A DNA stretch of 64,000 nucleotides from COE1 sp910588595 (GTDB lineage Bacteria; Bacillota; Clostridia; Lachnospirales; Lachnospiraceae): NCBI GenBank assembly GCA_948957135.1, contig CARDBT010000019.1, positions 1 through 64,000 of the forward strand, written 5' to 3'. Below are positions 43,689 through 52,687 of this stretch, in pieces. The position numbers and the translations under genes are program-made. The notes beneath the pieces were generated by a model, which did no database searches, was not told where the DNA came from, and worked only from the letters and a program-made list of their open reading frames with translations. How positions within the stretch are numbered: the first letter of the stretch is position 1; each line of letters starts with the position of its first letter.

Positions 43689-44967
43689 GATAGATATCCA
43701 AAAGCCTCCTGTAATTTGTATCCGGATCATGTGTTCTAAGCGCGTGCGTCCGCGCGTTGGAGGACAGCGACAGCGCAAGTTTGTCATCCTCAAAGATGCG
43801 CAGGATCGAATCCTTCATCCGCTTCGGCTTATCCTTCGGATAGAGGAATCCGTCCTTCCCGTCATTGACCAGATTGTGCACGCCGCCCACATTTGCCGCC
43901 ACCACCGGGACGCCCAGAAGCATCGCCTCCCCGACAGAATTCGGGGAATTTTCGATGGCGGAGGGACATAAAAATACATGTGCTTTCAAATAGCGCGCGC
44001 ACATTTTGTCCGCCTGCAGTCTCCCCACAAATCTGACATGATCCTGCATCCTGCTTTTCCTGATCCGGTCGAGCAGGAATTTGCCGTACCCCGAGAGTTT
44101 GATCTTATCCTTGATGCTGTCGTTTGCCGTGATGACATCCCCCGCCACATAGACGACCGTCTCCTCAAACTCCTCCACAAGCTCCGGCAGGATGTCGAGC
44201 ACGTAGTGCAGTCCCTTGATCGGATAATTTCCCTGGCTCAAAAATATGGAGTGCCGCTCGATCTGGTCGATCTTCCACTCCCCGTTATAGAAATCCGTCC
44301 GCAGCGTCTCGTTCATAAAATGGTACTTTGCATCGGGCGCGTACACCTTCGTCATCTCCCTGTCAAAGTCTGTCCGCCCGGTGACATGACCGACCAGCGA
44401 GAGCGCCTCCTTCTCGTATGTACCGCGCTTTGCAAACTTCGCCTGCTGGTCAAACAGTCCGTCCTTCTTCAACATGTCGCGGAACGTCTTTTTCTTCTGC
44501 ACCGAGTAGGGGAGATCCGCCATGTACACCTCCGCGATCGAGCTGCACAGACCCTGTATGCCGACCAGCGTCCGCGCCGGGCGGCGGAACGCCTTCACAC
44601 AGGCGAGCGTATGCGGATATTCTGTCCCGAATATGTGGATGATATCCGGTCCGAAATCCCGGATCACCGCGCCGAGACTCTCCTCCATGCCGGCGTCGTA
44701 ATTCTCCGGGTGCGCGGTGTCCTCCCGAAAAATATAGTAGTCGATCCCCTGTGCCTTATCCTTGACAAACAGCGCGGTGTCGCCCTTCACAAACATGCGG
44801 CTCTCCGACTCCGGAAAGCAGATGGCAAGTGTCACGTCATTTCTCTCCTGATTTGTCATCAGCTTGCTGGCAAGCCCGGAGAGCCACCCCTCCTTGATCA
44901 CGATCTTCTGCCCCAGACTCTTTGCGATAAACGGGAGCATGATATTGCACAGCCACAAAACCCTCAT
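43666..44967 (-). CDS. Glycosyltransferase family 4 (GT-B fold)
   Basis: A 433-residue GT4 enzyme. The N-terminus (VLWLCNIMLPFIA) and the SQGNYPIKGLHYVLDILP donor-domain start are typical, and ENSPNSVGEAMLLG is the EX7E motif near 350. GGAGGG lies six bases before the ATG. It probably adds a sugar at the inner membrane face. It sits between a GT2 gene upstream and a second GT4 downstream, indicating successive additions in the same repeat unit. Confidence 0.83.
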   Translation of the reverse strand: MRVLWLCNIMLPFIAKSLGQKIVIKEGWLSGLASKLMTNQERNDVTLAICFPESESRMFVKGDTALFVKDKAQGIDYYIFREDTAHPENYDAGMEESLGAVIRDFGPDIIHIFGTEYPHTLACVKAFRRPARTLVGIQGLCSSIAEVYMADLPYSVQKKKTFRDMLKKDGLFDQQAKFAKRGTYEKEALSLVGHVTGRTDFDREMTKVYAPDAKYHFMNETLRTDFYNGEWKIDQIERHSIFLSQGNYPIKGLHYVLDILPELVEEFEETVVYVAGDVITANDSIKDKIKLSGYGKFLLDRIRKSRMQDHVRFVGRLQADKMCARYLKAHVFLCPSAIENSPNSVGEAMLLGVPVVAANVGGVHNLVNDGKDGFLYPKDKPKRMKDSILRIFEDDKLALSLSSNARTHALRTHDPDTNYRRLLDIYHEINHCI

Positions 44968-45031
44968 ATGATTCCCTCCATCCCGACGATAATTCCCCGA
45001 TTCCCAGAAACTGCGATGCAGCCGATGCCAC

Positions 45032-45853
45032 TCAGCCCCGTCCGTTCCTCAGCTTGTATAATGCCGTCTTCATACCATTATATGCGCCCGACAGATACCT
45101 GTTATCCGCGACAGCGCTGCGCAGCGGCGCCAGCGTCAGCACCATGATCAGGCGATATCTGTCCGCTTTCTTCTTTCCCATATAGCGGAGCACGATCTCC
45201 CGGTGCTGCTGTCTCGAGCGCTTCTGGTTCTCCTTTGTCTCCGAGTACCCGCCGCCCTCGTACGACGCGACCACAACGGGCACATACGAGATCGCAGCTT
45301 TCCTGTCATAATAGCACCACAGAAAATGCTCGTAGTCCGCCCGCACCGTATACTCCGTGCGGTAGCCCCTGCTCTCAAACAGTGTGCGCCGGTAAAAGCA
45401 GGTCTGATGACAGGGCACATTTCTATAACAGGTGAAATCGTTGATCTCCGGCGACGCGCAGATCACTGTATCCAAAGCTTTATGATACATGTTCCCATAG
45501 ATGATGTCCACATCTCCACGCTTATATATTACATCCGTTATCTGTTCCAGAACCTTGTTATCATAAAGGCTGTCCCCAGTATTCAAGAACAGAAAATATT
45601 CTCCCTTTGCCAGCTTTACCGCCTGATTCATCGCATCATAGATACCGTTATCTTTCCGGGCGTACACCCTGACGCGATCATCCCTGCACAGATCTTTAAG
45701 TTTCTCAACCGAACCGTCCGATGAACCGCCATCTTTTACGATCACCTCAAAATTTGTATAACTCTGCTGCAACACACTGTTCAAAGTCTCATACAGCCTT
45801 TGTCCTGCATTTAGACAGACAATGATAACACTGTACATGATATCCCGTTCCAT
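45032..45853 (-). CDS. Glycosyltransferase family 2 (GT-A)
   Basis: A 273-residue GT2 enzyme of the WcaA/PssE-like soluble type: SVIIVCLNAG at the start, VKDGGSSDGS near 40, and FLNTGDSLYD near 92 as the acidic motif (the DxD is replaced by TGD, seen in several members). HQTCFYRRTLF near 155 is another conserved block of this subgroup. Two starts are possible (ATG at 45853 or five codons on); GGAGG lies 12 bases before the first. No membrane helix. Confidence 0.83.
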   Translation of the reverse strand: MERDIMYSVIIVCLNAGQRLYETLNSVLQQSYTNFEVIVKDGGSSDGSVEKLKDLCRDDRVRVYARKDNGIYDAMNQAVKLAKGEYFLFLNTGDSLYDNKVLEQITDVIYKRGDVDIIYGNMYHKALDTVICASPEINDFTCYRNVPCHQTCFYRRTLFESRGYRTEYTVRADYEHFLWCYYDRKAAISYVPVVVASYEGGGYSETKENQKRSRQQHREIVLRYMGKKKADRYRLIMVLTLAPLRSAVADNRYLSGAYNGMKTALYKLRNGRG

Positions 45854-45928
45854 ATTCCTGCATCACCTCCCCGGCTTGACTTCCACTGCTTTTGTCCATT
45901 TCGCCCTTTGGCAAATATATGTTCTTAT

Positions 45929-47158
45929 CTACTTGTAAATATACCGCTCCGTCTCAAACAGCCAGCTTCGATACGGCAGGAGTTTCACACCGTCCTGATG
46001 TGCCTGCAGCAAAAACACTGCAAAGTACAGAATACACACTGTAAAAATGATCCCCGCAACTTTTCTGCGAGTCCTTTGTTCCTTTATATTTTGCAGGATC
46101 AGCGGGATCATAAACAACTGGGAAACAGCAAAATAGTAGGAAATACGTGTCACAACAGGCAGAAAGGAAAAAAATGTCCCTGTCACCAGCGCCAGCACAT
46201 TCAGCTGGCCATAAAACCGAAGCTCCCGAAACCACTTTTGTTCTCGCAGTGCATCGGCTGGCTCCCCCCAATGCATGAACATGTCACCCGCACGATGGAT
46301 ACCCGTCAGATCATGCTGACCTGTCTGCCCGCCGCCATGCCCATATGTATAGATAAACCACACATACAGGAAAAGCACTGCCAGAATGCGCAGTGTGCTC
46401 GGCAGATTGCCGCCCCCTTCAAGATATATTGTATTTTTGTAGGACGGATAAAGTACCAGCGCAAGCTTTAAGACCAGTCCCTTCCCCAGAAAACAGACCG
46501 CACTCACAGCCAGTCCTGCCACGATCTGCCACCTTTTCCACTCCATTGAAGCGATCCAGTACAAAGGCAGCACCAGCAAAACGGATTTGTGAAACAGCGC
46601 CGCTATGCAGATCCAGAACACAAATTTTAGATAGTCCCTATCGAGCACATACTTCATACAATACAGTGCGATCGAAAGTGCCAGATAGTATCGGACAGTG
46701 TTGAACGTCTGAAAATACAGTCCCATCGTCATGAACAGGAAAAAGGTCTGCGGAAAACTGACACTCTGCCTCATAAATGCCTTTAAGAAAAATAACAGTG
46801 TAACAAAGGCAAATACAGCAAACATCAGTTCATAATACTCGCCGCCTGCGATCCCGTACAACAGTCTCACAAGCCAGTTAAACCCTGCCTCCGTCACGAC
46901 ATATCCGCCCACATAAGCCTCATGAGCAGTCTGTGTATACTGCCTGTAATCATTTCCAATGTCAAACCGCAGTGCCATCACACAAAACAGGATCCAAAAA
47001 ATCCCGGCAGTCAACAGCCTGTTGCAAAAACTCTTCCCGTTCCTGTGCCCGTGCACCCACACCGGTTCACCTGCCTGTAATGGCTGCACCTGCCATGCCA
47101 TCACACAAGTTCCCGCCGCGATCAACAGATAAAATAAAATAGAAATGCTCCTTGTCAT
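45929..47158 (-). CDS. EpsG-family glycan polymerase-like membrane protein
   Basis: A 409-residue protein with about ten to eleven helices. The FDIGNDYRQY motif (about residue 60) and the FNTVRYYLALSIALY and ALFHKSVLLVLPLYW blocks are hallmarks of EpsG-type polymerases, which link repeat units outside the membrane (Wzy role). ATG at 47158 overlaps the GT2 stop (ATGA) behind AGAGGG; longer in-frame readings are not supported. With the Wzz-like and EpsL-like genes just upstream it forms the polymerisation core of the right-hand module. Confidence 0.82.
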   Translation of the reverse strand: MTRSISILFYLLIAAGTCVMAWQVQPLQAGEPVWVHGHRNGKSFCNRLLTAGIFWILFCVMALRFDIGNDYRQYTQTAHEAYVGGYVVTEAGFNWLVRLLYGIAGGEYYELMFAVFAFVTLLFFLKAFMRQSVSFPQTFFLFMTMGLYFQTFNTVRYYLALSIALYCMKYVLDRDYLKFVFWICIAALFHKSVLLVLPLYWIASMEWKRWQIVAGLAVSAVCFLGKGLVLKLALVLYPSYKNTIYLEGGGNLPSTLRILAVLFLYVWFIYTYGHGGGQTGQHDLTGIHRAGDMFMHWGEPADALREQKWFRELRFYGQLNVLALVTGTFFSFLPVVTRISYYFAVSQLFMIPLILQNIKEQRTRRKVAGIIFTVCILYFAVFLLQAHQDGVKLLPYRSWLFETERYIYK

Positions 47159-47937
47159 AATCCCTCTACCGACTTGATCCCCTTTTTCATCAGCGCCAGC
47201 GCATTTTTCCTGGGAATCGTGACACACATCACACTCCCATGTGCCATGATGAAACGCACTGCCATCAGATACGCCAGACCGCCGTACAGAAAATGGAACA
47301 GCACACCCCTGTCAATAAAGAACTTGTCTGTATATCCCTGAAACCAAGTGGACTCACGCTCCTTTTCCGCACCGATCTCCACCGGCACGGCATAGACGAC
47401 CAGACCGTATTTCAGGCAATCTTTGAGAAACAGGCTGTCCTCCCCGTTGCTGTACTTCGCCCCGCCCCCAAATAAAAGGGAAAACGTAATATGTGCTGCA
47501 TGCAGTTTTGCGCGCCGCACCGCAAAAGAGTACGTGGGATAGCGCCCTGCATTCCACACATGCACTCTGTGGTATTCCTTTGTGTAATAAGTGGCACGCG
47601 CCTCACCCACACGCATATTGAACAACAAAAAATCTGCCTCGGGATGTGCCTCAAAAGCATCCAGGACACGTTTCTCATATCCCTTGTCGTATACGATATC
47701 CTCATCGGCAAACAGTACAATCTCGCCTTCCGCGCGCATCAGTGCATTGTTCCTGCTCAGCCCGACACCCTTCTCCTCAAACTCGTAACATTGTATCCGT
47801 CTGCCGTTGTGTGTATACTCCTCATACCCAAAATGGTCTGTCTGGTTGACAATGATCGCATCGCTTTCCAGATGCATACGTTCTGCCATTGTCAGCACAT
47901 CCTGATTCACGGCAGATACTAATACCTGCAATTTCAC
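47155..47937 (-). CDS. Glycosyltransferase family 2-like (GT-A)
   Basis: A 260-residue GT-A protein of an EpsF/EpsO-neighbour type: VLVSAVNQDVL at the start, RNNALMRAEGEIVLFADEDIVYD near 85-105 with the acidic DED motif, and FGGGAKYSNGEDSLF near 158, a block typical of this subfamily. No membrane anchor is evident, although VLFHFLYGGLAYLMAV near 225 is hydrophobic. It starts with GTG behind AGGG. Adjacent to the polymerase, it should add a sugar of the same repeat unit. Confidence 0.75.
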   Translation of the reverse strand: MKLQVLVSAVNQDVLTMAERMHLESDAIIVNQTDHFGYEEYTHNGRRIQCYEFEEKGVGLSRNNALMRAEGEIVLFADEDIVYDKGYEKRVLDAFEAHPEADFLLFNMRVGEARATYYTKEYHRVHVWNAGRYPTYSFAVRRAKLHAAHITFSLLFGGGAKYSNGEDSLFLKDCLKYGLVVYAVPVEIGAEKERESTWFQGYTDKFFIDRGVLFHFLYGGLAYLMAVRFIMAHGSVMCVTIPRKNALALMKKGIKSVEGL

Positions 47938-47990
47938 CCTTTCTGTGTCACATCCTTTCTGTCTTTCCTCACATCACAGCGTCCCTGCCG

Positions 47991-49055
47991 TCACACCGCA
48001 TAATAAAGCCGCATCCATATTCGGTCTGCTCCCGTGAGCACTGCTGCTGCAACTCTGCCTCCATGCAGCGTCACATCATCGATCTCATCTGTAATTCTTT
48101 CCCTGTATGGCATACCAAACGGAATCACCACCACGACAGCAATACGCTCATCCTCACTCCCAAGGCGCCCCCTATCGCGCTGAGCATCGTAAACCTGGAT
48201 ACGCGGCGCCTCAGCCAATCCTGTTGCCAACACCTTCTGTCGAAGCACTTCTGCCTCACGCCCGTCTGATGCATCCATCAACAGGATCTGCGCATTGTTC
48301 TCTGTCAGTCTCTTAAAACCTGCTGCAAGCTTCTCTGCCTGTCTCTGCTCGATGGTACTCCCCCTGTCTTTGCGATGTCCTTCCCGAAATGTCATCCCGC
48401 AGACAGGAATCCCCAGCCGCACCTTAATATCGTTTTTCGTATAAAATGCAGAACCCATACAAAAACAAAAGGCAGTCACAAAAACTCCGATCCCAGACGC
48501 AGCAAAAGATCCCAAAAGTGCTGACCTCCACGCAAAATAGGGAATCTCCTCCTGCACGATCTCCAGATCTTCTATTTTATCTATGGAGGAGAACTCCTCC
48601 TTCGCAGCTCCAAACTCCTCCAAAGCCGTCCCAAGGGCATTCTTGACTGCCTCCACCTGCGCGGCATCCTGCCCTTTGACTGTGATCGTCAGGTAGCGCA
48701 CATCCGATAAGATGTCCGCCCTGATCATCTCCTTGACCCGACCCCGCTCATATCCGTCTCCAAGCAGTTCCATCGCCCTGCCAAGGATCAGGTCTGTTGT
48801 CAGCACATCATTCCATGTAAAATCATTGTACCAGTGCCTCGCATCATCCTGTCCTTTGTCAAATGCGACATAGTACTCCGTCTCCGACACATAGCAGCGA
48901 TGCTGCATTTTTACCAGAACCACTAACAAATTAAGACCGCTGCCCAATACGGCACCGGTCACTGCCAAGATCAGCAGTTTCGGCAGTTTCATTATAAAAG
49001 TTGCAAACATTGCCCGGCTGTCAACACCCGGCTGCATCGATTTGATCTCCTCCAT
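47991..49055 (-). CDS. Wzz/CapA-like chain-length protein with kinase-like C-terminal extension
   Basis: A 354-residue protein with membrane helices at about 26-48 and 178-200 flanking an outer domain, the layout of polysaccharide co-polymerases. After helix 2 comes NDIKVRLGIPVCG, usual for Wzz, but the chain continues for another 130 residues. That part looks like a degenerate BY-kinase fold (LLMDASDGREAEVL where a P-loop would be, and a VVVVIPFG strand) without a GKT Walker motif; the chain ends in a Tyr pair. A separate BY-kinase gene is not in the window. The ATG overlaps the previous stop (TAATG). Confidence 0.7.
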   Translation of the reverse strand: MEEIKSMQPGVDSRAMFATFIMKLPKLLILAVTGAVLGSGLNLLVVLVKMQHRCYVSETEYYVAFDKGQDDARHWYNDFTWNDVLTTDLILGRAMELLGDGYERGRVKEMIRADILSDVRYLTITVKGQDAAQVEAVKNALGTALEEFGAAKEEFSSIDKIEDLEIVQEEIPYFAWRSALLGSFAASGIGVFVTAFCFCMGSAFYTKNDIKVRLGIPVCGMTFREGHRKDRGSTIEQRQAEKLAAGFKRLTENNAQILLMDASDGREAEVLRQKVLATGLAEAPRIQVYDAQRDRGRLGSEDERIAVVVVIPFGMPYRERITDEIDDVTLHGGRVAAAVLTGADRIWMRLYYAV

Positions 49056-50437
49056 TACCCTTTCTCTTTCTTCATCGCAGTTGTCTGATCCTGTTCCACA
49101 CCTTCCGTACTTTCCGCCTGAAACAGGATCTTGATTGTCAGAAGCATCAGTTTCAGATCCAGCCATACACTGTAATTCTCAATATAAAACAGATCCAGCT
49201 TGAGCTTGTCATACGGTGTCGTATTGTATTTCCCATACACCTGCGCATATCCTGCAAGCCCTGCCTTCACCTTCGTCCGAAACGTAAATTCCGGCATGTC
49301 CTCCTGATACTGCCTGATGATCTCCGGACGTTCCGGTCGCGGACCGATAAAGGACATCTCTCCGTTCAATATGTTAAAAAGCTGCGGCAATTCATCAATC
49401 CTCACCTTTCTGATGAACCTGCCGATCGGTGTGATACGGCTGTCGTTCTTCGCTGCAAGCCTCGCCACACCGTCTTTCTCCGCATCAGTCCGCATACTTC
49501 GGAATTTGAGGATCTGAAACTCCCTCATATCGCGCGTGCACCGAACCTGTCTATACAAAACAGGACCGCCGTCATACAGCTTGATCACGATGGCTGTCAC
49601 CAGCATAAAAGGCGCAGTCAGAATCATCAGGATCAGTGCACATACTATGTCGATCAAACGTTTCACAACACGCTGTTCGATCGTCATCGCATACTCTCTG
49701 GTGAGCAGGATCGGCGTGTCAAACAGATGGAGCTGATCGGAACCTTTTATCATAATATCTGGTATCTTGGGCATCATATATACCCGGATACTCCTGCTGT
49801 AACAGAACTTCAAGAGCTTATTGCGAAGCGCCGTATCGATATCCCACAGCACAACACCGTCATAGCAGGTCATGATCTCTCGTTCCAGCGCCTCCAGCCC
49901 GTCACTTTCCGCCGCACATTTTATAATGTTGTACTTATCATTTCGGGTCTCAAACTTCTTTAAGATATCCTCCGTCGGCCGCTCACCGCTGATAAACAAC
50001 AGATTCTTCGGCGGAAAAAAGCGCTGATAGAGCTTGTGGCTTATCAAAGTCCACAGCGCTGACACAACGATCTGCCCCAGCATCATCAAGAAGAGCGGGG
50101 CAGGTGTGACAAGTCCCAGCGACAACAGTGATATCTGAAAATAAGAGACAATATTCGCACATAACAGCGATATCACCTGTGAGAAAAATACATCCATCGG
50201 CTTGAGATATCCCACCTTGAGACCGCCATAAGTTGTCGTAAAAAATAACAGCAATATAAAATAAACGGCTGCCAGGAGCCAGAAGCCCTTTCTGTGAAAG
50301 CTCCGCCACATACCGCTCTGCATAATGTCATTATACACCTTATACCAAACATAGATATACAAAACTGTCTGGAACACAAGACCGATCAATGACATCTGCA
50401 ATATGATCGTCCTCTTCGCTGCCTCTATCCGTCCCAC
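49055..50437 (-). CDS. Polytopic phosphoglycosyl transferase, WcaJ/EpsL-like
   Basis: A 460-residue initiating transferase with four or five N-terminal helices (about 13-135), a CoA-binding-like middle domain, and the catalytic domain from about 255 (RLIDIVCALILM, FQILKFRSM, IDELPQLFNILNGE, SFIGPRPERPE). It transfers a sugar phosphate to undecaprenyl phosphate. This is the second initiator in the window besides the small PglC-like one, so at least two lipid-linked glycans are likely. GTG start behind GGAGG (seven bases). Confidence 0.87.
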   Translation of the reverse strand: MGRIEAAKRTIILQMSLIGLVFQTVLYIYVWYKVYNDIMQSGMWRSFHRKGFWLLAAVYFILLLFFTTTYGGLKVGYLKPMDVFFSQVISLLCANIVSYFQISLLSLGLVTPAPLFLMMLGQIVVSALWTLISHKLYQRFFPPKNLLFISGERPTEDILKKFETRNDKYNIIKCAAESDGLEALEREIMTCYDGVVLWDIDTALRNKLLKFCYSRSIRVYMMPKIPDIMIKGSDQLHLFDTPILLTREYAMTIEQRVVKRLIDIVCALILMILTAPFMLVTAIVIKLYDGGPVLYRQVRCTRDMREFQILKFRSMRTDAEKDGVARLAAKNDSRITPIGRFIRKVRIDELPQLFNILNGEMSFIGPRPERPEIIRQYQEDMPEFTFRTKVKAGLAGYAQVYGKYNTTPYDKLKLDLFYIENYSVWLDLKLMLLTIKILFQAESTEGVEQDQTTAMKKEKG

Positions 50438-50452
50438 TGTCCAGCCTCCACC

Positions 50453-51217
50453 CTAGATCCGCCGCAAAACCGCCCTGAATGCCCAAAAGCACATGTAGTA
50501 CGCACTTTTTATGACAGACAGATGTTCCTGCCTGCGGTACAAATTCCATATTCTCCTGACTGCAGTCAGTTTGTTCGACGACAATGTATCCGCACTTCTT
50601 CTATATCTGACCAGATTCTTGTCGATACCATATCCTGCCCCATATTTTTTGAGGATCCGCCACCATGTCGCTGTATCCTCACTGGCAATATATGGCATAC
50701 AGATATCCTCATCTGATATTATATTCCTGTCGATCATCACTGTCGATGTAAAAATAGTCGTATTTTTCAACGCCTGCTGATACGTAATACGCTCTGGTAC
50801 ATGGACCACCTTGCCAAGTCCTGCGCCCGAAATATCCGCAAACTCATATCCCATAAACACAAAACCGGCATGCACCTTTTTGATATATTCAAGCTCCACT
50901 TTCAGTTTATCCGGCATCCAGATATCGTCCGCGTCCAAAAAACAGATATACTGCCCGCAAGCCTCCTGAATACCGCGGTTCCTCGCTTTCGCCGCTCCGC
51001 CATTCTCAATCTGTACGATCAGCCTGATGCGCATATCCTCCTGGATCTTTTGCTCGATGATCTCCCTGCTTTGATCTGTCGAACAGTCATCTACCAGCAA
51101 AAGCTCCCACTCTGCGCAGGTCTGCTTCTGCACATAACTGATCGTCTCGTCTATAAACCGCGCTGCATTGTACACTGGAACAATAATACTCACAAGTCCA
51201 GTCCTTCTATCTATCAT
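50453..51217 (-). CDS. Glycosyltransferase family 2 (GT-A)
   Basis: A 254-residue GT2 enzyme. SIIVPVYNAARF begins the fold, LVDDCSTD is at about 38-45, and FLDADDIWMPDKL near 93 is the DxD motif. KARNRGIQEA and the final RYRRSADTLSSNK block are typical of small capsule glycosyltransferases. No membrane helix apart from a hydrophobic C-terminus. It lies between the GtrB-like gene and the EpsL-like gene in the same operon. Confidence 0.83.
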   Translation of the reverse strand: MIDRRTGLVSIIVPVYNAARFIDETISYVQKQTCAEWELLLVDDCSTDQSREIIEQKIQEDMRIRLIVQIENGGAAKARNRGIQEACGQYICFLDADDIWMPDKLKVELEYIKKVHAGFVFMGYEFADISGAGLGKVVHVPERITYQQALKNTTIFTSTVMIDRNIISDEDICMPYIASEDTATWWRILKKYGAGYGIDKNLVRYRRSADTLSSNKLTAVRRIWNLYRRQEHLSVIKSAYYMCFWAFRAVLRRI

Positions 51218-51224
51218 ACCACCA

Positions 51225-52172
51225 TCAGAACTCCTCTTTAATAAGGTATTTGGGCCGGTCCTTCACTTCCATGTACATCTTGCTCATATACTGTCCCATG
51301 ATCCCAAGACATAACAGCTGCACGCCGCCGATCAGGGAAATAATGCACATCATGGATGGCCACCCTGCTACCGGATCCCCGTAGATCAATGCCCTGACAA
51401 AGATAAAGATCATAAACACAAAAGCGATCACACAGAACAGGAAACCAAACACTGACGCAATGGACAAAGGCGCTGTCGAAAATGCCATGATTCCGTCCAG
51501 AGAGTACAGGAACAGTTTCCAAAATGACCATTTTGTCTCTCCTGCCACCCTTTTTACATTCTCATACTCGATCCATTTTGTCCTGTACCCGACCCAGCCA
51601 AAGATTCCCTTGGAAAAGCGGTTGTATTCCTTCATTGCCAGGATCGCATCTGTCACCTGCCTCGTCATCAGCCTATAGTCCCGCGCACCGTCCACGATCT
51701 CCGTTTTTGAGATCTTACGCATCAAACCATAGAACCGTCTGGCAAAAAAAGAGCGGATCGGCGGCTCCCCTTTTCTGTCCACGCGCCTTGTCGCCACCGA
51801 ATCATACCCTTCCTCAATGTAGCCGTACATCTCCGGCAGAATCGCCGGTGGATCCTGCAGATCGGCATCCATAAGCACCGTATAGTCCCCGATCGCCTTC
51901 TCAAGCCCTGCAATGATGGCAGATTCCTTTCCAAAATTTCGGGAAAACGATACGAGATGCACACGCTCATCCTGCTCGCGAAGCGCTTTCACAGCTGCCA
52001 CGGTGCCGTCCCTTGATCCATCGTCCACAAATATAAACTCTAATTCCACATCCCTCTCATGAAAAAAAGTTTCCTGCTTCACCGCCTCTGCATAAAAATA
52101 CGGAATACTTTCCGCCTCATTATAACAGGGAACAATGATGCTCAAAATCTTAGTCTCTGCCTTCAACTGCAT
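51225..52172 (-). CDS. Polyprenyl-phosphate glycosyltransferase (GtrB/ArnC-like GT2)
   Basis: A 315-residue GT2 enzyme with ILSIIVPCYNEAESIP, FVDDGSRD and LMDADLQDPP in the GT-A domain and two C-terminal helices (about 220-290) followed by KDRPKYLIKEEF. This is the classic GtrB layout, making undecaprenyl-phosphate hexose for an outside transferase. ATG at 52172 is preceded by GGGAGG; a longer in-frame start is less likely. It opens a string of transport and polymerisation genes and follows the Spo0A_C-like regulator. Confidence 0.87.
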   Translation of the reverse strand: MQLKAETKILSIIVPCYNEAESIPYFYAEAVKQETFFHERDVELEFIFVDDGSRDGTVAAVKALREQDERVHLVSFSRNFGKESAIIAGLEKAIGDYTVLMDADLQDPPAILPEMYGYIEEGYDSVATRRVDRKGEPPIRSFFARRFYGLMRKISKTEIVDGARDYRLMTRQVTDAILAMKEYNRFSKGIFGWVGYRTKWIEYENVKRVAGETKWSFWKLFLYSLDGIMAFSTAPLSIASVFGFLFCVIAFVFMIFIFVRALIYGDPVAGWPSMMCIISLIGGVQLLCLGIMGQYMSKMYMEVKDRPKYLIKEEF

Positions 52173-52270
52173 TTTCCTCCCATTCAGTACTGGATTTATG
52201 TAGTACACGTATCGCCCATCTTGATATGACTTGTCATGACCATCTCTCCGAAAAGCCCTGTCAGCTAGCT

Positions 52271-52651
52271 CTAGAGAACGTTTCTGTAAAAACCGACAAA
52301 CATCTCGATCACTTTCGTATTGGTAGGCCTTATTGCCCCGTCTCCATAGCTCTCCTTAAAAAACACTTTCAGTGTCTCTGGCTCTCCGCTGGTCCACGCG
52401 GTCTCAATCGTATTGCGTATCGCACGTTCCACCTGTTTATCTGAAGTATTAAAACGCTTCGCCACTTCAGGATACAAACGTTTTGTGACTGAGGTTAAGA
52501 CTTCCGGCTCCCGATAGGCTATCCATACTGCCTCCCGCAGATATCGATAGCCCTTCTGCCTCGCCTGAAATCCGCATTTAACCATATGGTATGTAGTTCG
52601 TCTGTAGATATTTATTCTCGAACACTCATCATCCATATTTACTTTCATCAC
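52271..52651 (-). CDS. Stand-alone Spo0A C-terminal-domain DNA-binding protein
   Basis: A 126-residue protein matching the DNA-binding domain of Spo0A: YLREAVWIAYREPE (37-50), VTKRLYPEVAKRFNTSDKQV (55-74) and ERAIRNTIETAW (75-86) follow the trans-activation domain closely, and IRPTNTKVIEMF (108-119) matches its end. The receiver domain and its phosphorylation Asp are absent; only about 30 residues precede the domain. It is therefore likely a phosphorylation-independent transcription regulator of this cluster. It starts with GTG or the next ATG, with a weak AGGG site. It lies 36 bases after fcl, likely in the same transcript. Confidence 0.8.
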   Translation of the reverse strand: MMKVNMDDECSRINIYRRTTYHMVKCGFQARQKGYRYLREAVWIAYREPEVLTSVTKRLYPEVAKRFNTSDKQVERAIRNTIETAWTSGEPETLKVFFKESYGDGAIRPTNTKVIEMFVGFYRNVL

Positions 52652-52687
52652 ACCCTATTTTATCCCAAAGCGGCCACAGTGATTTTA

